Notes: generated by a model from the letters alone, not told the origin. Counted from the first letter of the stretch, positions 1-9,304 are shown. The stretch: DNA of 64,000 bases from Phycisphaerales bacterium (GCA_020847535.1 JADLBU010000126.1:1-64000), one strand, 5' to 3'. Made by a program: numbers and translations.

Positions 1-96
1 AGCGGCCTTCGATCCTACTTGCGCTCAACGCAACGCCGGCCGGACATCGTCAGCGCCTACTTCCGTGAAGAGCACGTTCGTTACGCCGCCGCGTGA
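1..96 (+). CDS. C-terminal fragment of an unidentified protein, cut by the window edge
   Basis: An open frame runs from the first base to a TGA at 94-96 and gives 31 residues ending in YFREEHVRYAAA. The composition (Arg/Glu/Tyr rich, helical) looks like a real protein end rather than a shadow, and no competing gene occupies this stretch. Too little remains to name a family. A transposase or integrase tail is possible but is only a guess. The following 184 bases up to the amidohydrolase stop hold no convincing gene. Confidence 0.35.
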   Translation, partial: SGLRSYLRSTQRRPDIVSAYFREEHVRYAAA

Positions 97-280
97 GATG
101 TCAAAACAATACAGACCGGGGTAGTAACTGACATTTCCGGACATCCTCTGCCACGTCCCGGGAGACTCCAAGCCGTATCCCCACTCCCTCTCCGCTTGAT
201 CGCCCCCTGCCCGGAATCGCTGATTCCCAGGGGTTTGCGAATCGCCACCGCTCGCCAGTCATCAGCGCTGCCCATCAACC

Positions 281-3200
281 TCATCGATAGCCGTCAGGCC
301 CGGTGTGCATGTCGGCACTGCCCGGCAGGCACCCCGCCCCCGGCCTCCCGCACCCCGCGCAGCCGCCGATGTTCATCACCATCCCCGTCGCGCCCTGCAC
401 GTCCGTGAAGAAGAACTTGGGCGCTGCCTCCGGATGGTTCCCAAGCTGCGCCATCGTCAGCGAGTCGTAGATGCGGCCGTTGGCGATCGTGTGCGTGATC
501 GACTCGGTGTTGCGCACATTCTCCAGCGGGCTCTTGGCGAACACCGCAAGGTCCGCGAGCTTGCCGGCCTCGATCGACCCGATGTCCTTGTCAAGCCCGA
601 GATAGGACGCCCCATCGATGGTCGCCGCTCGCAGGCACTGCATCGGCGTCAACCCGCCTTGGCTGAGCATCCAGTACTCCCAGTGCGCTCCCAGCCCCGC
701 AAGCTGCCCGTGCGCACCGATATGCACCTTCACCCCCGCATCCACCAGCGACTTGCAGATCCCCGCGCTGCGGAGGTGGTTGTAATCCTCATCCGGCGCG
801 GTCGTCCGACGCCGGGATCGCGGATCGATGATGAACCTGGGCACGAACGTCAGCAGGTGCTGGTCCGCCCACACGTTCGTGCGGTCGTACCAGTAGTTCT
901 CACCACCCATGCCGCCGTACCCGACCACCAGCGTGGGTGTGTACCCCACCTTCGTCCCGCCCCAGAGCTGCTGCACATCCGAGTAGATCCGCTCGACCGG
1001 CAGCGAGTGCTCGACGCCCGTATGCCCATCCACCACCATCGTCATGTTGTGTTGAAAGAGCGATCCGCCCTCGGGCACCACCATCATGCCCAGCTCGGTC
1101 GCCGCGGCGAGCACCTGCTGGCGCTGCTCCCGGCGTGGCTGGTTGTAGCTCTTGACGCTGAACGCCCCCACCGCCTTCATCCGCGCCAGGTGAAACCTGG
1201 CATCCTCCACGCTGTCGATCTCGGCCTTGTACGACCCCTGGGCCCCGTACAGAATCGTCCCCGTCGAGAACGTCCTAGGCTGCGTCACCATCCCCGCCCT
1301 CTGCATCTCGCTGGCCGCGAAGATCGTCCCCGTGTCGTTCGACGGATCGTGGATCGTCGTCACACCGAACGCCAGGTCCGCATGCGGCCCCCAGTTCTTC
1401 TCCGGGATGATGTCATTGACACCCTGCGCTCCGTGCGCATGCACATCGATGAACCCGGGCGTGATCGTCTTGCCGGTGCAGTCGATCGCCTTCGCCCCCG
1501 CCGGGATCGCCGTCGCCCCCTTCTTCCCCACCGCCGTGATCCGGTTCCGCTCGATCACCACCACCCCATCCTCAATCACCTCATCGCCCTTCATGGTCAC
1601 GACCCGCCCACCGACCAGCGCCAGCGTCCCCGTGGGGACATCGGCATCGGCCTTGAACGAGATGTTGATGCCGCGCTCGGGCGCATCGGGGAGCTTCTCG
1701 GGAGCGCCGGCGAGAAAAGCAAACGAATCGCTGGTCTTGCGCGAGAACAGCTCCGGCCCCAGCGCCCAGTGCAGCGTCATCGAATCACCCGACCAGTGCA
1801 GGCCATCACCGGCGTGCCGGGTGACCTTGGCGATCGGCTGGTTGCTCGCCTTCGGCCCGATCGAAACCTCGCGCCCTGTCAGCACGAACGGCGTGATGTA
1901 GACGTTGAACCGCTCGGCGTACGCGAGCCACTTGCCATCGGGGCTGACGGAGTACTCGGTCGCGAAATCGCTCATGTAATGCGACCGCTCCTCCGTGCCA
2001 TCAAGATTGATGGAGAACAGCGACCGCTTGTCGGCATCCTTGTTGAAGTCGGCGGTCGTCAGGAAGACCCGCTCGCTGCTCTCCCCGAACTGCGGGTTCG
2101 AGCCCTTCTTGGCGATCCGCTTGGGCTTGGCGCCTCCTCCCTTGGCATCCGCGACATACACCCCCGGCTCGTTGGACCAGATCGGCGCGGTCAGGTACCC
2201 GCCCGACATCTTCCCGTAGACAACCTTCGTCCCATCGGGTGTGAACACCGGATCGGCGTAGTGACCCATCTCCGTCGTGATCGCCCTTCCCTCACCGCCG
2301 CTCGCCGCGACCACCTTCACCGCCCCCAGCTTCTCATCGCTCCAGCTCGTGTACGTGATCCACTTGCCATCACGCGACCAGCTCGGGCACTGCTCGTACT
2401 CGTCATTGGTCCCCGTCAGCCGCTTGGGCTGCCCATCGGGCAAAGCACGCACATACAGATGCCCCAGCGCCTGGAAGATCACCGCATCCCCCTTCGGAGA
2501 CACCTTCACCCAGCGCAGCATCTTGACATCGAACTTCTCGGGCGCCACATCCACCGGGAACCGCACCGCCTCCGCAACCGCCCGCGTCCCCTTCACATGG
2601 AACGGGATATCCGACACCCGCCGGCTCCCCATATCGATCCTGTGGAACCCGCCGTGGGCGTAGAACACGATCGACGTGTTGTCCGGCGTCCACGCCATCG
2701 TGGGATACACCCCGTGGATCGCCCACGTCTCCTGCATATCCCGCTCGAGATTGTCGTAGAGCTTCTCGATCTTCCCCGACGCGATATCACGCACGAACAG
2801 GCACGTCTTGAACCGGTCCCGCCGCACGAACGCCAGCGACTTGCCATCCGGCGATGGCGTCGGCCGGCACGCCCCGCCCGGCCCCGCGACGAACGTCTCG
2901 GTCTGGCCCGTCGTCCGATCCAGCCGGTTGATGTTGTAGATACCCGCGGTCGAGTCCTTGTCGTACTCGAACGAATCTCCGCCCGTGGCATCCAGGCTGT
3001 AGTACAGGTACCGCCCATCCGGTGAGAACGCCGGCTCCCCGACATCCTTCTGATCCGTCGGCTTGGTCGTCATCTGAAGCCCATCGGACCACCCGCCATC
3101 CACGCCCGAGCGGTGGTACAGCCACATCTCACCCGATCCCAGCGATCGCCGGCTGGTGAAGTGCTTGTGCGCCACGATGAACTCCCCATCCGGGGCCCAC

Positions 3201-3715
3201 GCTGGGCTGTTGAGCAGCCGGAAGTTCTCCTTCGTGATCTGCTTGGGGTTCGATCCATCCCGGGCCATCACCCAGATGTTGTCCCCGCCCGCCCGATCGC
3301 TCGTGAACGCGATCGACTTGCCATCGGGGCTGAATCGCGGCTGCATGTCCCAGGCAATCCCGCTGGTGAGGCTCCTGGCCTCACCCCCGCCGATGGGCAA
3401 TGCATAGATATCCCCCAGCAGGTCAAAGACGATCTCGCTTCCATCGGGGCTGACATCCAAGCTCAGCCACGTCCCCGCCGTGGTGTCGATCGCCACGTCA
3501 TGAAACGCCGGGCCCCCGTTCGCATATGGGTTGTTGACATCCCACTTGGGCTTGCCGTCCTTCTTGGCCGCTTCGACAGGCTTCGCATCCGTTCTCGGAT
3601 CAGCTTTGTCATCACCAGCGGGCTGCGGCGCTTGAGCCCACACTCCCGCGGCGATCGCAACGACCGGAAGGACGGCAATTCGACCGGCACCTGTCAATGT
3701 GAATGTCGGAAACAT
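281..3715 (-). CDS. Secreted TolB-like beta-propeller / amidohydrolase fusion
   Basis: The 1144-residue protein has a hydrophobic signal sequence ending near AGVWAQA. TolB/WD40-like PD40 repeats follow (repeated SPDG, FSPDGKSIAF-like units over about residues 55-680), then an amidohydrolase domain with the metal-binding motif in PGFIDVHAHG and the closing GSIEAGKLADLAVF strand. Known homologues are exported metal-dependent hydrolases, often annotated as imidazolonepropionase-like; the true substrate is unknown. I chose the ATG at 3713-3715 because it begins the signal peptide and has AAGGA about 10 bases upstream. A longer frame exists but would run into the neighbouring permease. The last 30 residues are unusually Gly/Cys rich (GGCAGCGRPGAGC), which is not typical of the family. 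Confidence 0.9.
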   Translation of the reverse strand: MFPTFTLTGAGRIAVLPVVAIAAGVWAQAPQPAGDDKADPRTDAKPVEAAKKDGKPKWDVNNPYANGGPAFHDVAIDTTAGTWLSLDVSPDGSEIVFDLLGDIYALPIGGGEARSLTSGIAWDMQPRFSPDGKSIAFTSDRAGGDNIWVMARDGSNPKQITKENFRLLNSPAWAPDGEFIVAHKHFTSRRSLGSGEMWLYHRSGVDGGWSDGLQMTTKPTDQKDVGEPAFSPDGRYLYYSLDATGGDSFEYDKDSTAGIYNINRLDRTTGQTETFVAGPGGACRPTPSPDGKSLAFVRRDRFKTCLFVRDIASGKIEKLYDNLERDMQETWAIHGVYPTMAWTPDNTSIVFYAHGGFHRIDMGSRRVSDIPFHVKGTRAVAEAVRFPVDVAPEKFDVKMLRWVKVSPKGDAVIFQALGHLYVRALPDGQPKRLTGTNDEYEQCPSWSRDGKWITYTSWSDEKLGAVKVVAASGGEGRAITTEMGHYADPVFTPDGTKVVYGKMSGGYLTAPIWSNEPGVYVADAKGGGAKPKRIAKKGSNPQFGESSERVFLTTADFNKDADKRSLFSINLDGTEERSHYMSDFATEYSVSPDGKWLAYAERFNVYITPFVLTGREVSIGPKASNQPIAKVTRHAGDGLHWSGDSMTLHWALGPELFSRKTSDSFAFLAGAPEKLPDAPERGINISFKADADVPTGTLALVGGRVVTMKGDEVIEDGVVVIERNRITAVGKKGATAIPAGAKAIDCTGKTITPGFIDVHAHGAQGVNDIIPEKNWGPHADLAFGVTTIHDPSNDTGTIFAASEMQRAGMVTQPRTFSTGTILYGAQGSYKAEIDSVEDARFHLARMKAVGAFSVKSYNQPRREQRQQVLAAATELGMMVVPEGGSLFQHNMTMVVDGHTGVEHSLPVERIYSDVQQLWGGTKVGYTPTLVVGYGGMGGENYWYDRTNVWADQHLLTFVPRFIIDPRSRRRTTAPDEDYNHLRSAGICKSLVDAGVKVHIGAHGQLAGLGAHWEYWMLSQGGLTPMQCLRAATIDGASYLGLDKDIGSIEAGKLADLAVFAKSPLENVRNTESITHTIANGRIYDSLTMAQLGNHPEAAPKFFFTDVQGATGMVMNIGGCAGCGRPGAGCLPGSADMHTGPDGYR

Positions 3716-3831
3716 GTGAGCGAGTCCTTTGCGAGCCACGCCCCTTCGCGTCCCACACCAAACGCGAACCAGGCGGGATTGCATTATTCGCACGAAGGCG
3801 CGCGCAACCGAGTCGGCCGTCGATTCAAAAC

Positions 3832-5352
3832 TCAAGGCGCCGGAGGCGCGGAAACGGGTGTCATCGTCCCGCATTCCGGGCACCGCACCCCACCCTGCTC
3901 GGCCTGAAGTCCCGCCTGCGCATATCCGCATTGCCGGCACTCGACCGGCACAGCCGCAGCAGATCCACCCGCCGGCGGGGACTTCCGGAACTTCACCACG
4001 TACAGCAGCGCCGCCGCCGCGATCCAGATCATCCCCACCCACGCCACCTTTCGGATCGAGGGATCCAGGTACGACCCCGTCAGCAGCGCCAGCTCCCCGA
4101 CCACGAACACCAAGGGCACCACCGGGTATCCCGGCACCTTGAACCCCGAGTACACCTCGACGCCGGGTCCGGCGCGACGCTTCTCCTTGACACGCACGAT
4201 CAAGAGCGCCGCCGCCGTCAGCGCGAAGAACACCCCATCGATGAACACCGCCCCATCCCCCAGCATCATCACACCCTGATCACCCGCGATCGCCATCAGC
4301 ACGATCGCCACGCTCGCCATCATCAGGATCGCCGCCCACGGAGTCCCGAATCGCTTGCTCAGCACTCCGAACGGGCGGAAGAACTGTCCCTCGATCGCCA
4401 TCCGGTACACCAGCCGCGGACCCGAGAGCAGCTGCGCGTTGAGCACCCCCAACGCCGAGATCGCCACCGCCGCCGCGATCGCTCGCCGGCCCCCATCCCC
4501 CCACAGCCGCCACACCGCATCCGCCGCGATCACCTTGCTCTTGGCAACCCCGCCCGCGCCCAGCAGATGGATGTACGCCCAGTTGGCAAGCAGGTAGACC
4601 GTGATCACGACCGCAACCCCTCCCACGATCGCTCGCGGCAGCGACTTCACCGGGTTCTTGACCTCCCCCGAGATCCACAGCGCATGCTGCCACCCGCCGA
4701 AGGCAAAGAACGCCGGCACGAGCGCCGCCATGATCCCCGCCACCGGCCCGTGCCCGCTCCCGCCCTCCACCACCTCCGCGGCTGCATCCGGCGGCTGCGC
4801 GCCCCCGAAGACCGCCAGGCACGTCACCACCAGCAGCGTCAGCACCTTGGCGATCACCGTGAAGTTCTGGATCCCCGCCCCTGCCTTGACACCGAACATG
4901 TTCGCCAGCGCGATCCCCATCACCAGCACGCTGCACGCCGCCGTCAGCCACCATCCGCTCGGCGGCTCTCCCCCCACCGCCGCGGCGAGGCTCTGAACGC
5001 AGATGATCGCAATCACCCCGATCGCGCCCGCCTGGATCGCCGTTGCATTACAAAACACGTACATGAACGCCGGAAGACGCCCATACGACTCGCGCAGGAT
5101 GCCGTATTGAGCCCCGCTGGCGTTGTATCTCCCCCCCAGTTCCGCGAACACCAGCGCTCCGCACATCGCGATCACACCGCCCACGGCCCAGGCGATCAGC
5201 GCCAGCGTCCCATCGCCGGTCTTCTGAACGACACCGCCCGGCGATGAAAAAATCCCCACCCCGATGATCGCCCCGACGACGATGCAGCCGGCATCAAAGG
5301 CGCCGAGCACGCGCTTGGGACCGACTGGCACCGGATGGGATTGCACGACCAT
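3832..5352 (-). CDS. APC-family amino-acid permease with C-terminal zinc ribbon
   Basis: The 506-residue polytopic membrane protein has about 12 hydrophobic segments. Its N-terminal motif (GCIVVGAIIGVGIFSSPG) is the substrate-binding loop signature of the amino acid-polyamine-organocation superfamily. It probably moves an amino acid or related amine across the cytoplasmic membrane; specificity cannot be read. The unusual part is the tail: after the last membrane span comes CRQCGY...CPECG, a four-cysteine zinc ribbon that permeases of this family normally lack and that recurs on other proteins in this window. The ATG at 5350-5352 is preferred; a GTG two codons upstream is possible. It lies upstream of the amidohydrolase on the same strand with a 116-base gap. 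Confidence 0.9.
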   Translation of the reverse strand: MVVQSHPVPVGPKRVLGAFDAGCIVVGAIIGVGIFSSPGGVVQKTGDGTLALIAWAVGGVIAMCGALVFAELGGRYNASGAQYGILRESYGRLPAFMYVFCNATAIQAGAIGVIAIICVQSLAAAVGGEPPSGWWLTAACSVLVMGIALANMFGVKAGAGIQNFTVIAKVLTLLVVTCLAVFGGAQPPDAAAEVVEGGSGHGPVAGIMAALVPAFFAFGGWQHALWISGEVKNPVKSLPRAIVGGVAVVITVYLLANWAYIHLLGAGGVAKSKVIAADAVWRLWGDGGRRAIAAAVAISALGVLNAQLLSGPRLVYRMAIEGQFFRPFGVLSKRFGTPWAAILMMASVAIVLMAIAGDQGVMMLGDGAVFIDGVFFALTAAALLIVRVKEKRRAGPGVEVYSGFKVPGYPVVPLVFVVGELALLTGSYLDPSIRKVAWVGMIWIAAAALLYVVKFRKSPPAGGSAAAVPVECRQCGYAQAGLQAEQGGVRCPECGTMTPVSAPPAP

Positions 5353-5406
5353 CGCCACACGATACAGGATGATGCCGGTGCGCGGCGAGCCTGAAGGCCG
5401 ATCGGG

Positions 5407-6657
5407 CTACATCGCCGGGGGCACGAGCGCCTTGGGACCCAGGGTCTGGATCGTCATGGTGCCCATCTTGCGGGTCGAGAGGTACCCGTTGACCTGGTCG
5501 AGGGTGACGCGATCGATCTTGCGGGCGATCTCCTCGAGGCTCCGCGGCCGCCCGTAGACGTGCATGTCCGCCGCCAGGGCGCTGGCCCGGGCGCCGGTCG
5601 ATTCACCGCTGAAGACCAGCCGGCTCTTCATGCCGGCGACCGCCCGGTTGAACTCATCCAGGGTGATGCGATCGGCCGGGGAAGATGAGTTGATGCGGGC
5701 CATCTCGGCAAGCAGGACGTTGAGCGAGTCCTGGGCGCGCTCGGGCGTGGTCCCGACGTACCCGGTGACGAGCCCGTAGTCCTTGTCCCCGCGATACCCA
5801 GCGCTGACGGAATAGCACAGCCCCCGCTTCTCGCGGACCTCGGTGAAGAGCCGGCCCGACATCCCTCCCGAGAGCACGCTGAGGATGATCTTCTCGAGGA
5901 TCGATTCATCCGCAAGCTCGGTGGGTGCATCGTGACAGACGATGATCTGGGCCTGGTTGGTGTCATCCTGCTCGTGCTCGTACCCGCGCACCGGCAGGGG
6001 TCCGCTGCGCGGCATGCTCGTCGCGCCCGACCACCCCGCAAGCGCCCGTTCCCATGCATTCACCACCGCATCGGCATCGATCGCCCCGGCCATCGCGATG
6101 ATCGATCCGCCCGGCTGGGCGACCATCGACCAGTCTCTAAAGAGGCTTTCACGCGTCAGCGCCATGAGCCCTTCTGGAGTTCCAAGTCCTGACCGATTCA
6201 CGGGTTCTGGAAGGTGTCGGCGCCGCGCCCCGAGCATCGCCCGCTCCTGCGGATCGTCTTTGAGGGATGCGATCCCCTGGAGTGCAAGATCCCTGGCCGG
6301 ATCGACATCATCGGGGTGCATCGCCGGCCGCAGGACCATGTCCGCCATGAGCCCGATCGTCTCAACGACCCGCTCCCCGAGCATCGAAGCGCCCAACCGC
6401 ATGTAGTAGGTGCCGACATCGACCGACCGGCCCACACCCAGGCGATCGAAGGCATCGGCCTGCTGATGGCTGTCCCGACCCCCCGCACCGCGCATCAGCA
6501 GCTCTTCCCACATGGTGCTGCGGCCCATTCCATCGATCGGGTCGAAGGCCGAGCCCCCCGGCGTCATCCAGCAGAGCGCAGCGCTGCGGACGCCCTCGAT
6601 GTGCTCGATGACCAGCGGTGTGCCGCACGAAAGCGTCCTTTGGGTGATGCCGGGCAT
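5407..6657 (-). CDS. M16 (insulinase/pitrilysin) family protein lacking zinc ligands
   Basis: The 416-residue protein has the overall length and two-lobe pattern of M16B peptidases: an N-terminal lobe around residues 1-190 and a C-terminal lobe with the typical KRGLCYSVSAGY and YVGTTPE segments. In active members the inverted zinc motif HxxEH sits in HFLEHM...GT. Here the aligned stretch is STMWEELLMRGA, so both histidines are replaced, and the downstream glutamate (LQEI in active enzymes) is LQGI. It should therefore be a non-catalytic subunit or binding protein. No active partner is encoded in this window. The ATG at 6657 has a good GAGGAG site five bases upstream. Confidence 0.85.
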   Translation of the reverse strand: MPGITQRTLSCGTPLVIEHIEGVRSAALCWMTPGGSAFDPIDGMGRSTMWEELLMRGAGGRDSHQQADAFDRLGVGRSVDVGTYYMRLGASMLGERVVETIGLMADMVLRPAMHPDDVDPARDLALQGIASLKDDPQERAMLGARRRHLPEPVNRSGLGTPEGLMALTRESLFRDWSMVAQPGGSIIAMAGAIDADAVVNAWERALAGWSGATSMPRSGPLPVRGYEHEQDDTNQAQIIVCHDAPTELADESILEKIILSVLSGGMSGRLFTEVREKRGLCYSVSAGYRGDKDYGLVTGYVGTTPERAQDSLNVLLAEMARINSSSPADRITLDEFNRAVAGMKSRLVFSGESTGARASALAADMHVYGRPRSLEEIARKIDRVTLDQVNGYLSTRKMGTMTIQTLGPKALVPPAM

Positions 6658-6982
6658 CGCGTCTCCTCATGCGGGATCGATCGTCCGCGCGATCAAGTGT
6701 GCGCGCGCTGGACCCCTTCGTCAATGACATCTTTGTCGTCGAAGACCCCCTGTCGGTTGATGCGGATGGACGACTTGCGTGCAAGACGCGCCGACACTCT
6801 GTATGCTGGACACCCATGGTCGAAGGAAGCAGCAAGCGCGAGCGGATGCGCGGCCCGATGCAAAAGATGCGCGACTCACTCAAGTCCCACGTGTGGTTAT
6901 ACCGATGATCAATCCCGTCCGGATGCCGCGCACGTTGGAGTGTGTGGCGCGAACCGGACATGTCTCGTAAGGAGTTCCTGTA
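6658..6982. other. 325-base divergent spacer, with a doubtful 30-codon frame
   Basis: This stretch separates the minus-strand M16 gene from the plus-strand lysine-rich mini-gene and must hold promoters for both. A plus-strand ATG frame at 6816-6908 encodes 30 residues (starts MVEGSSKRER, ends SHVWLYR) but has no clear ribosome-binding site. A TATGCT at 6802-6807 could be a -10 element, though no well-spaced -35 partner is visible. I do not call a gene here. Confidence 0.3.
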
Positions 6983-7057
6983 ATGGCCAAGAAATCGTCC
7001 AAGAAGGCCTCGAAGAAGTCTTCCAAGAAGGCCGGCAAGAAGAAGTCCCGCAAGTAA
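6983..7057 (+). CDS. 24-residue lysine/serine-rich basic mini-protein
   Basis: A short frame starts at ATG 6983 and ends at TAA 7055-7057. It is preceded by a strong AAGGAG (6969-6974) eight bases from the start. The product consists almost only of Lys, Ser, Ala, Gly and Arg in repeated KKSSKKA-type units. It begins MAKKSSKKA and ends KKKSRK, and resembles the nucleic-acid-binding tails of histone H1-like proteins. The Lys-rich N-terminus of the SGNH hydrolase at 37084-38121 has a similar composition. A perfect intrinsic terminator follows at 7143-7176, which supports an independent transcription unit. The function is unknown; nucleic-acid binding or charge neutralisation is an inference. Confidence 0.6.
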   Translation: MAKKSSKKASKKSSKKAGKKKSRK

Positions 7058-7142
7058 GCGGGTGGGTGAGCGAGAACCGCTCCCCAGGCCTTCCGCCCGC
7101 CCACTCGAGTGACGGGCGTCAAAGACCACAAACAACTTGGAT

Positions 7143-7176
7143 GATCGCGGGGCCGGCGGGCCCCGCGATCGTTTTT
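7143..7176 (+). terminator. Intrinsic terminator after the lysine-rich mini-gene
   Basis: There is a perfect 12-base-pair GC-rich stem (GATCGCGGGGCC at 7143-7154 pairing with 7159-7170), a four-base loop, and GTTTTT directly after the stem. The orientation and T-tract give termination on the plus strand. Confidence 0.85.
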
Positions 7177-7274
7177 GCATCTCCGGCGTCTCCAACCGCA
7201 CCGACGCACCCTCATATAGGCCCCGCGAGGGCCTCCCCACTTGCTTGAGACCCGGCCCGGGCGACAATCATCCG

Positions 7275-7973
7275 ATGGTCAGCACGCCCGAAGATCTGGG
7301 TCCATTCGCTGCGCAAGCCGCCTCACCCGCCCGGCAGTTGCGAGCCAACTACCAGGGGATCCTGCGCATCGATGACCGCATTCTTCCGGTCTTGTACATC
7401 CTCGACCCGGGGACCGGGTGCCCCGTCATCCCTGTTCCGGCCGATGGCCCCGATGCACCGGCCGATGAGGATCTCGAATCGATGACGCTCCTCATCCCCG
7501 ATGAGGGTGTCGAAGCCATCCAGATGCTCTGCCGGGCGCGGGAAGTCAACCCCTACACCCACGAAGCCCCCGATCGCCACCTCATCTACCACGGGCCCGC
7601 ACACGCCCGCCGCTGGCTCCTCCTCGAACCCGAATCCATCCGCAAGCAGAACCAGGTCTTCGAGCCAGCGCTGCTGATCGCGCCCAACCCCCTCCGAAGC
7701 GCTGAGCCGGGCATCTGCAAGCGCACCAACGCACTCCGAGACCCCCACACCCTGCTGCCCGTCAGCAGAGAACGCTTCGGCCAGAACAACGACCAGGCGG
7801 TCATGGTCGGCATCGATCCCCTGGGCATTGATATCCGCACCCGCTACGGGCCGAGAAGGATCGGGTTCGAGGTCGCGTCGATGACTCCCGCGCTTGCCGA
7901 GCAGGCGCTCGCGGCGATCCTGGGTTCGCAGGCAGCGCCCGCCCCTGCGGCGACCAAGGAAGCCCGCCCATGA
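7275..7973 (+). CDS. Unknown protein coupled to a YtcJ-like amidohydrolase
   Basis: The 232-residue soluble protein has no signal peptide or membrane span. It is acidic in the first half (DGPDAPADEDLE) and ends in an Ala/Pro-rich tail. The C-terminal part (DIRTRYGPRRIGFEV...LAEQALAAIL) is faintly like the DUF2470 end of pyridoxamine-oxidase-type split-barrel proteins, but I cannot confirm that. The ATG at 7275 is chosen because upstream sequence in the same frame runs through the terminator region. Its stop overlaps the next start as ATGA, so the two proteins are probably made together. Confidence 0.75.
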   Translation: MVSTPEDLGPFAAQAASPARQLRANYQGILRIDDRILPVLYILDPGTGCPVIPVPADGPDAPADEDLESMTLLIPDEGVEAIQMLCRAREVNPYTHEAPDRHLIYHGPAHARRWLLLEPESIRKQNQVFEPALLIAPNPLRSAEPGICKRTNALRDPHTLLPVSRERFGQNNDQAVMVGIDPLGIDIRTRYGPRRIGFEVASMTPALAEQALAAILGSQAAPAPAATKEARP

Positions 7974-9304
7974 GCGGACTGCGCGAAGCGCACGCCCACA
8001 TCGCCCCGCACGGGCGAGCACTTTCTATGATCTTGCTTGCCCAGTGCGCGGGCGCTGGGGATTGCCTGGAGATCCTGCGCGAGGCAGCGGCTCGCCGCCG
8101 CGAGAGCCCCGGTCCCGACTGGCTGCTGGCGATCGGGGCGCGGGTTGAGGGTTGGAAGCAGCCCGGCGATGGCCCGGGCGGCTGGCCGAGCCTGCGAGAG
8201 CTCGATGAGGCGACCGGGGAACTCCCGTGCGCGGCGATGTCGTTCGATCACCACATGGTGTTCGCCAACTCCGCCGCCCTTCGCGCTGGCGGGATCGATC
8301 GCGGCACCCCCGATCCGGTCGGCGGTGTGATCGGGCGGGATGAGGCGGGAGTGCCCAACGGTCTGCTTCTGGAGAGCGCTGCGTGGAACACATGGAAGCT
8401 CTCACCCGAACCCTCAGCCCAGGATCGCCGCCGTCACGTCATCGATGCCTTGCAGGACCTGGGAAGCCAGGGCTTTGTTGAGGTCCACGACATGCTCAGC
8501 CAGTCGTGGCTGGGGCCGCTGCTCGCCGAGCTTCACGATGGCGGCAAGCTGCCCCTTTCGGTATGGCTGTACGCCCCGATCGATGAGATCGCGGGCCAGC
8601 ATGAGGCTTCGCGATCGTGGTCGCGGAAGGGGGATCCGAGCCGCGCGGGGACGGGTGAAGTTCGTCTCGCCGGAGCCAAGATCTTCATCGATGGCACGCT
8701 CAACAGCCGGACGGCGTGGATGCTCGAGCCTTATCGCGAACCGCTGCCGGGGATGCCCACCGGCAAGGTCATCACACCGCCGGACCAGATCGAGTCGGCC
8801 CTCCGCACCTGCAAGGGCCTGGGCATCGGGCTGGCGGCCCATGCGATCGGGGATGGCGCGGTCCGTGCAGGGCTTGATGCGTATGAGCGTCTGGACCCCT
8901 ATTCGGTCGCTTCCTCTCTTGCTCAGCCCATCCCTTCCTTCCGCATCGAGCATGCGGAGATCATCGACCGGGCGGATACGGGTCGGTTCGCCCAGCTTGG
9001 AGTGCTGGCGAGCGTTCAGCCGTGCCACTTGCTGTGCGATGTCGAGGCGCTGCGGCGATACCTCCCTCACCGGCTGGATCGCGTGCTGCCGTTGCGGGAG
9101 CTGATCGATTCGGGATGCACGCCGGGGAAGTTGCTCTGGTTTGGTTCGGACACGCCGATCGTGCGGCCGGATCACCAGGACAGCGTTCAGGCGGCGATCC
9201 ATCGACGGCGGGGGGATATGACACAGGCCGAGTCGATCGCGTGGAATCAGAGGATTGAAGAGTGGGAGGCGATGGCGTGTTATCGGCCGGTGGCGACGAA
9301 TTGA
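7970..9304 (+). CDS. YtcJ-like amidohydrolase (amidohydrolase_3 family), short N-terminus
   Basis: The 444-residue metal-dependent hydrolase carries the HAH metal ligands at residues 8-10 (REAHAHIAPHG) and FDHHMVFANSAAL, typical of YtcJ relatives. It also has the lysine segment AKIFIDGTLNSR, HAIGDGAVRAGLDAYE, IEHAEIIDR and the catalytic SDTPI near residue 395. Family members usually have 50-60 residues before the first metal motif, which form a beta-sandwich; here the protein begins almost at the motif, so this subdomain is missing or reduced. The start is fixed by the ATGA overlap with the preceding gene. The substrate is probably an amide or N-formyl compound but is unknown. Confidence 0.85.
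   Translation: MSGLREAHAHIAPHGRALSMILLAQCAGAGDCLEILREAAARRRESPGPDWLLAIGARVEGWKQPGDGPGGWPSLRELDEATGELPCAAMSFDHHMVFANSAALRAGGIDRGTPDPVGGVIGRDEAGVPNGLLLESAAWNTWKLSPEPSAQDRRRHVIDALQDLGSQGFVEVHDMLSQSWLGPLLAELHDGGKLPLSVWLYAPIDEIAGQHEASRSWSRKGDPSRAGTGEVRLAGAKIFIDGTLNSRTAWMLEPYREPLPGMPTGKVITPPDQIESALRTCKGLGIGLAAHAIGDGAVRAGLDAYERLDPYSVASSLAQPIPSFRIEHAEIIDRADTGRFAQLGVLASVQPCHLLCDVEALRRYLPHRLDRVLPLRELIDSGCTPGKLLWFGSDTPIVRPDHQDSVQAAIHRRRGDMTQAESIAWNQRIEEWEAMACYRPVATN

Noticed and set aside
305-3025. A 906-codon plus-strand frame opposite the amidohydrolase
   Set aside because: It is antisense to a well-supported gene and is made of Arg/His/Pro-rich sequence typical of GC-rich shadows.
6816-6908. A 30-codon plus-strand frame upstream of the lysine-rich gene
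   Set aside because: No ribosome-binding site and no composition that distinguishes it from chance.
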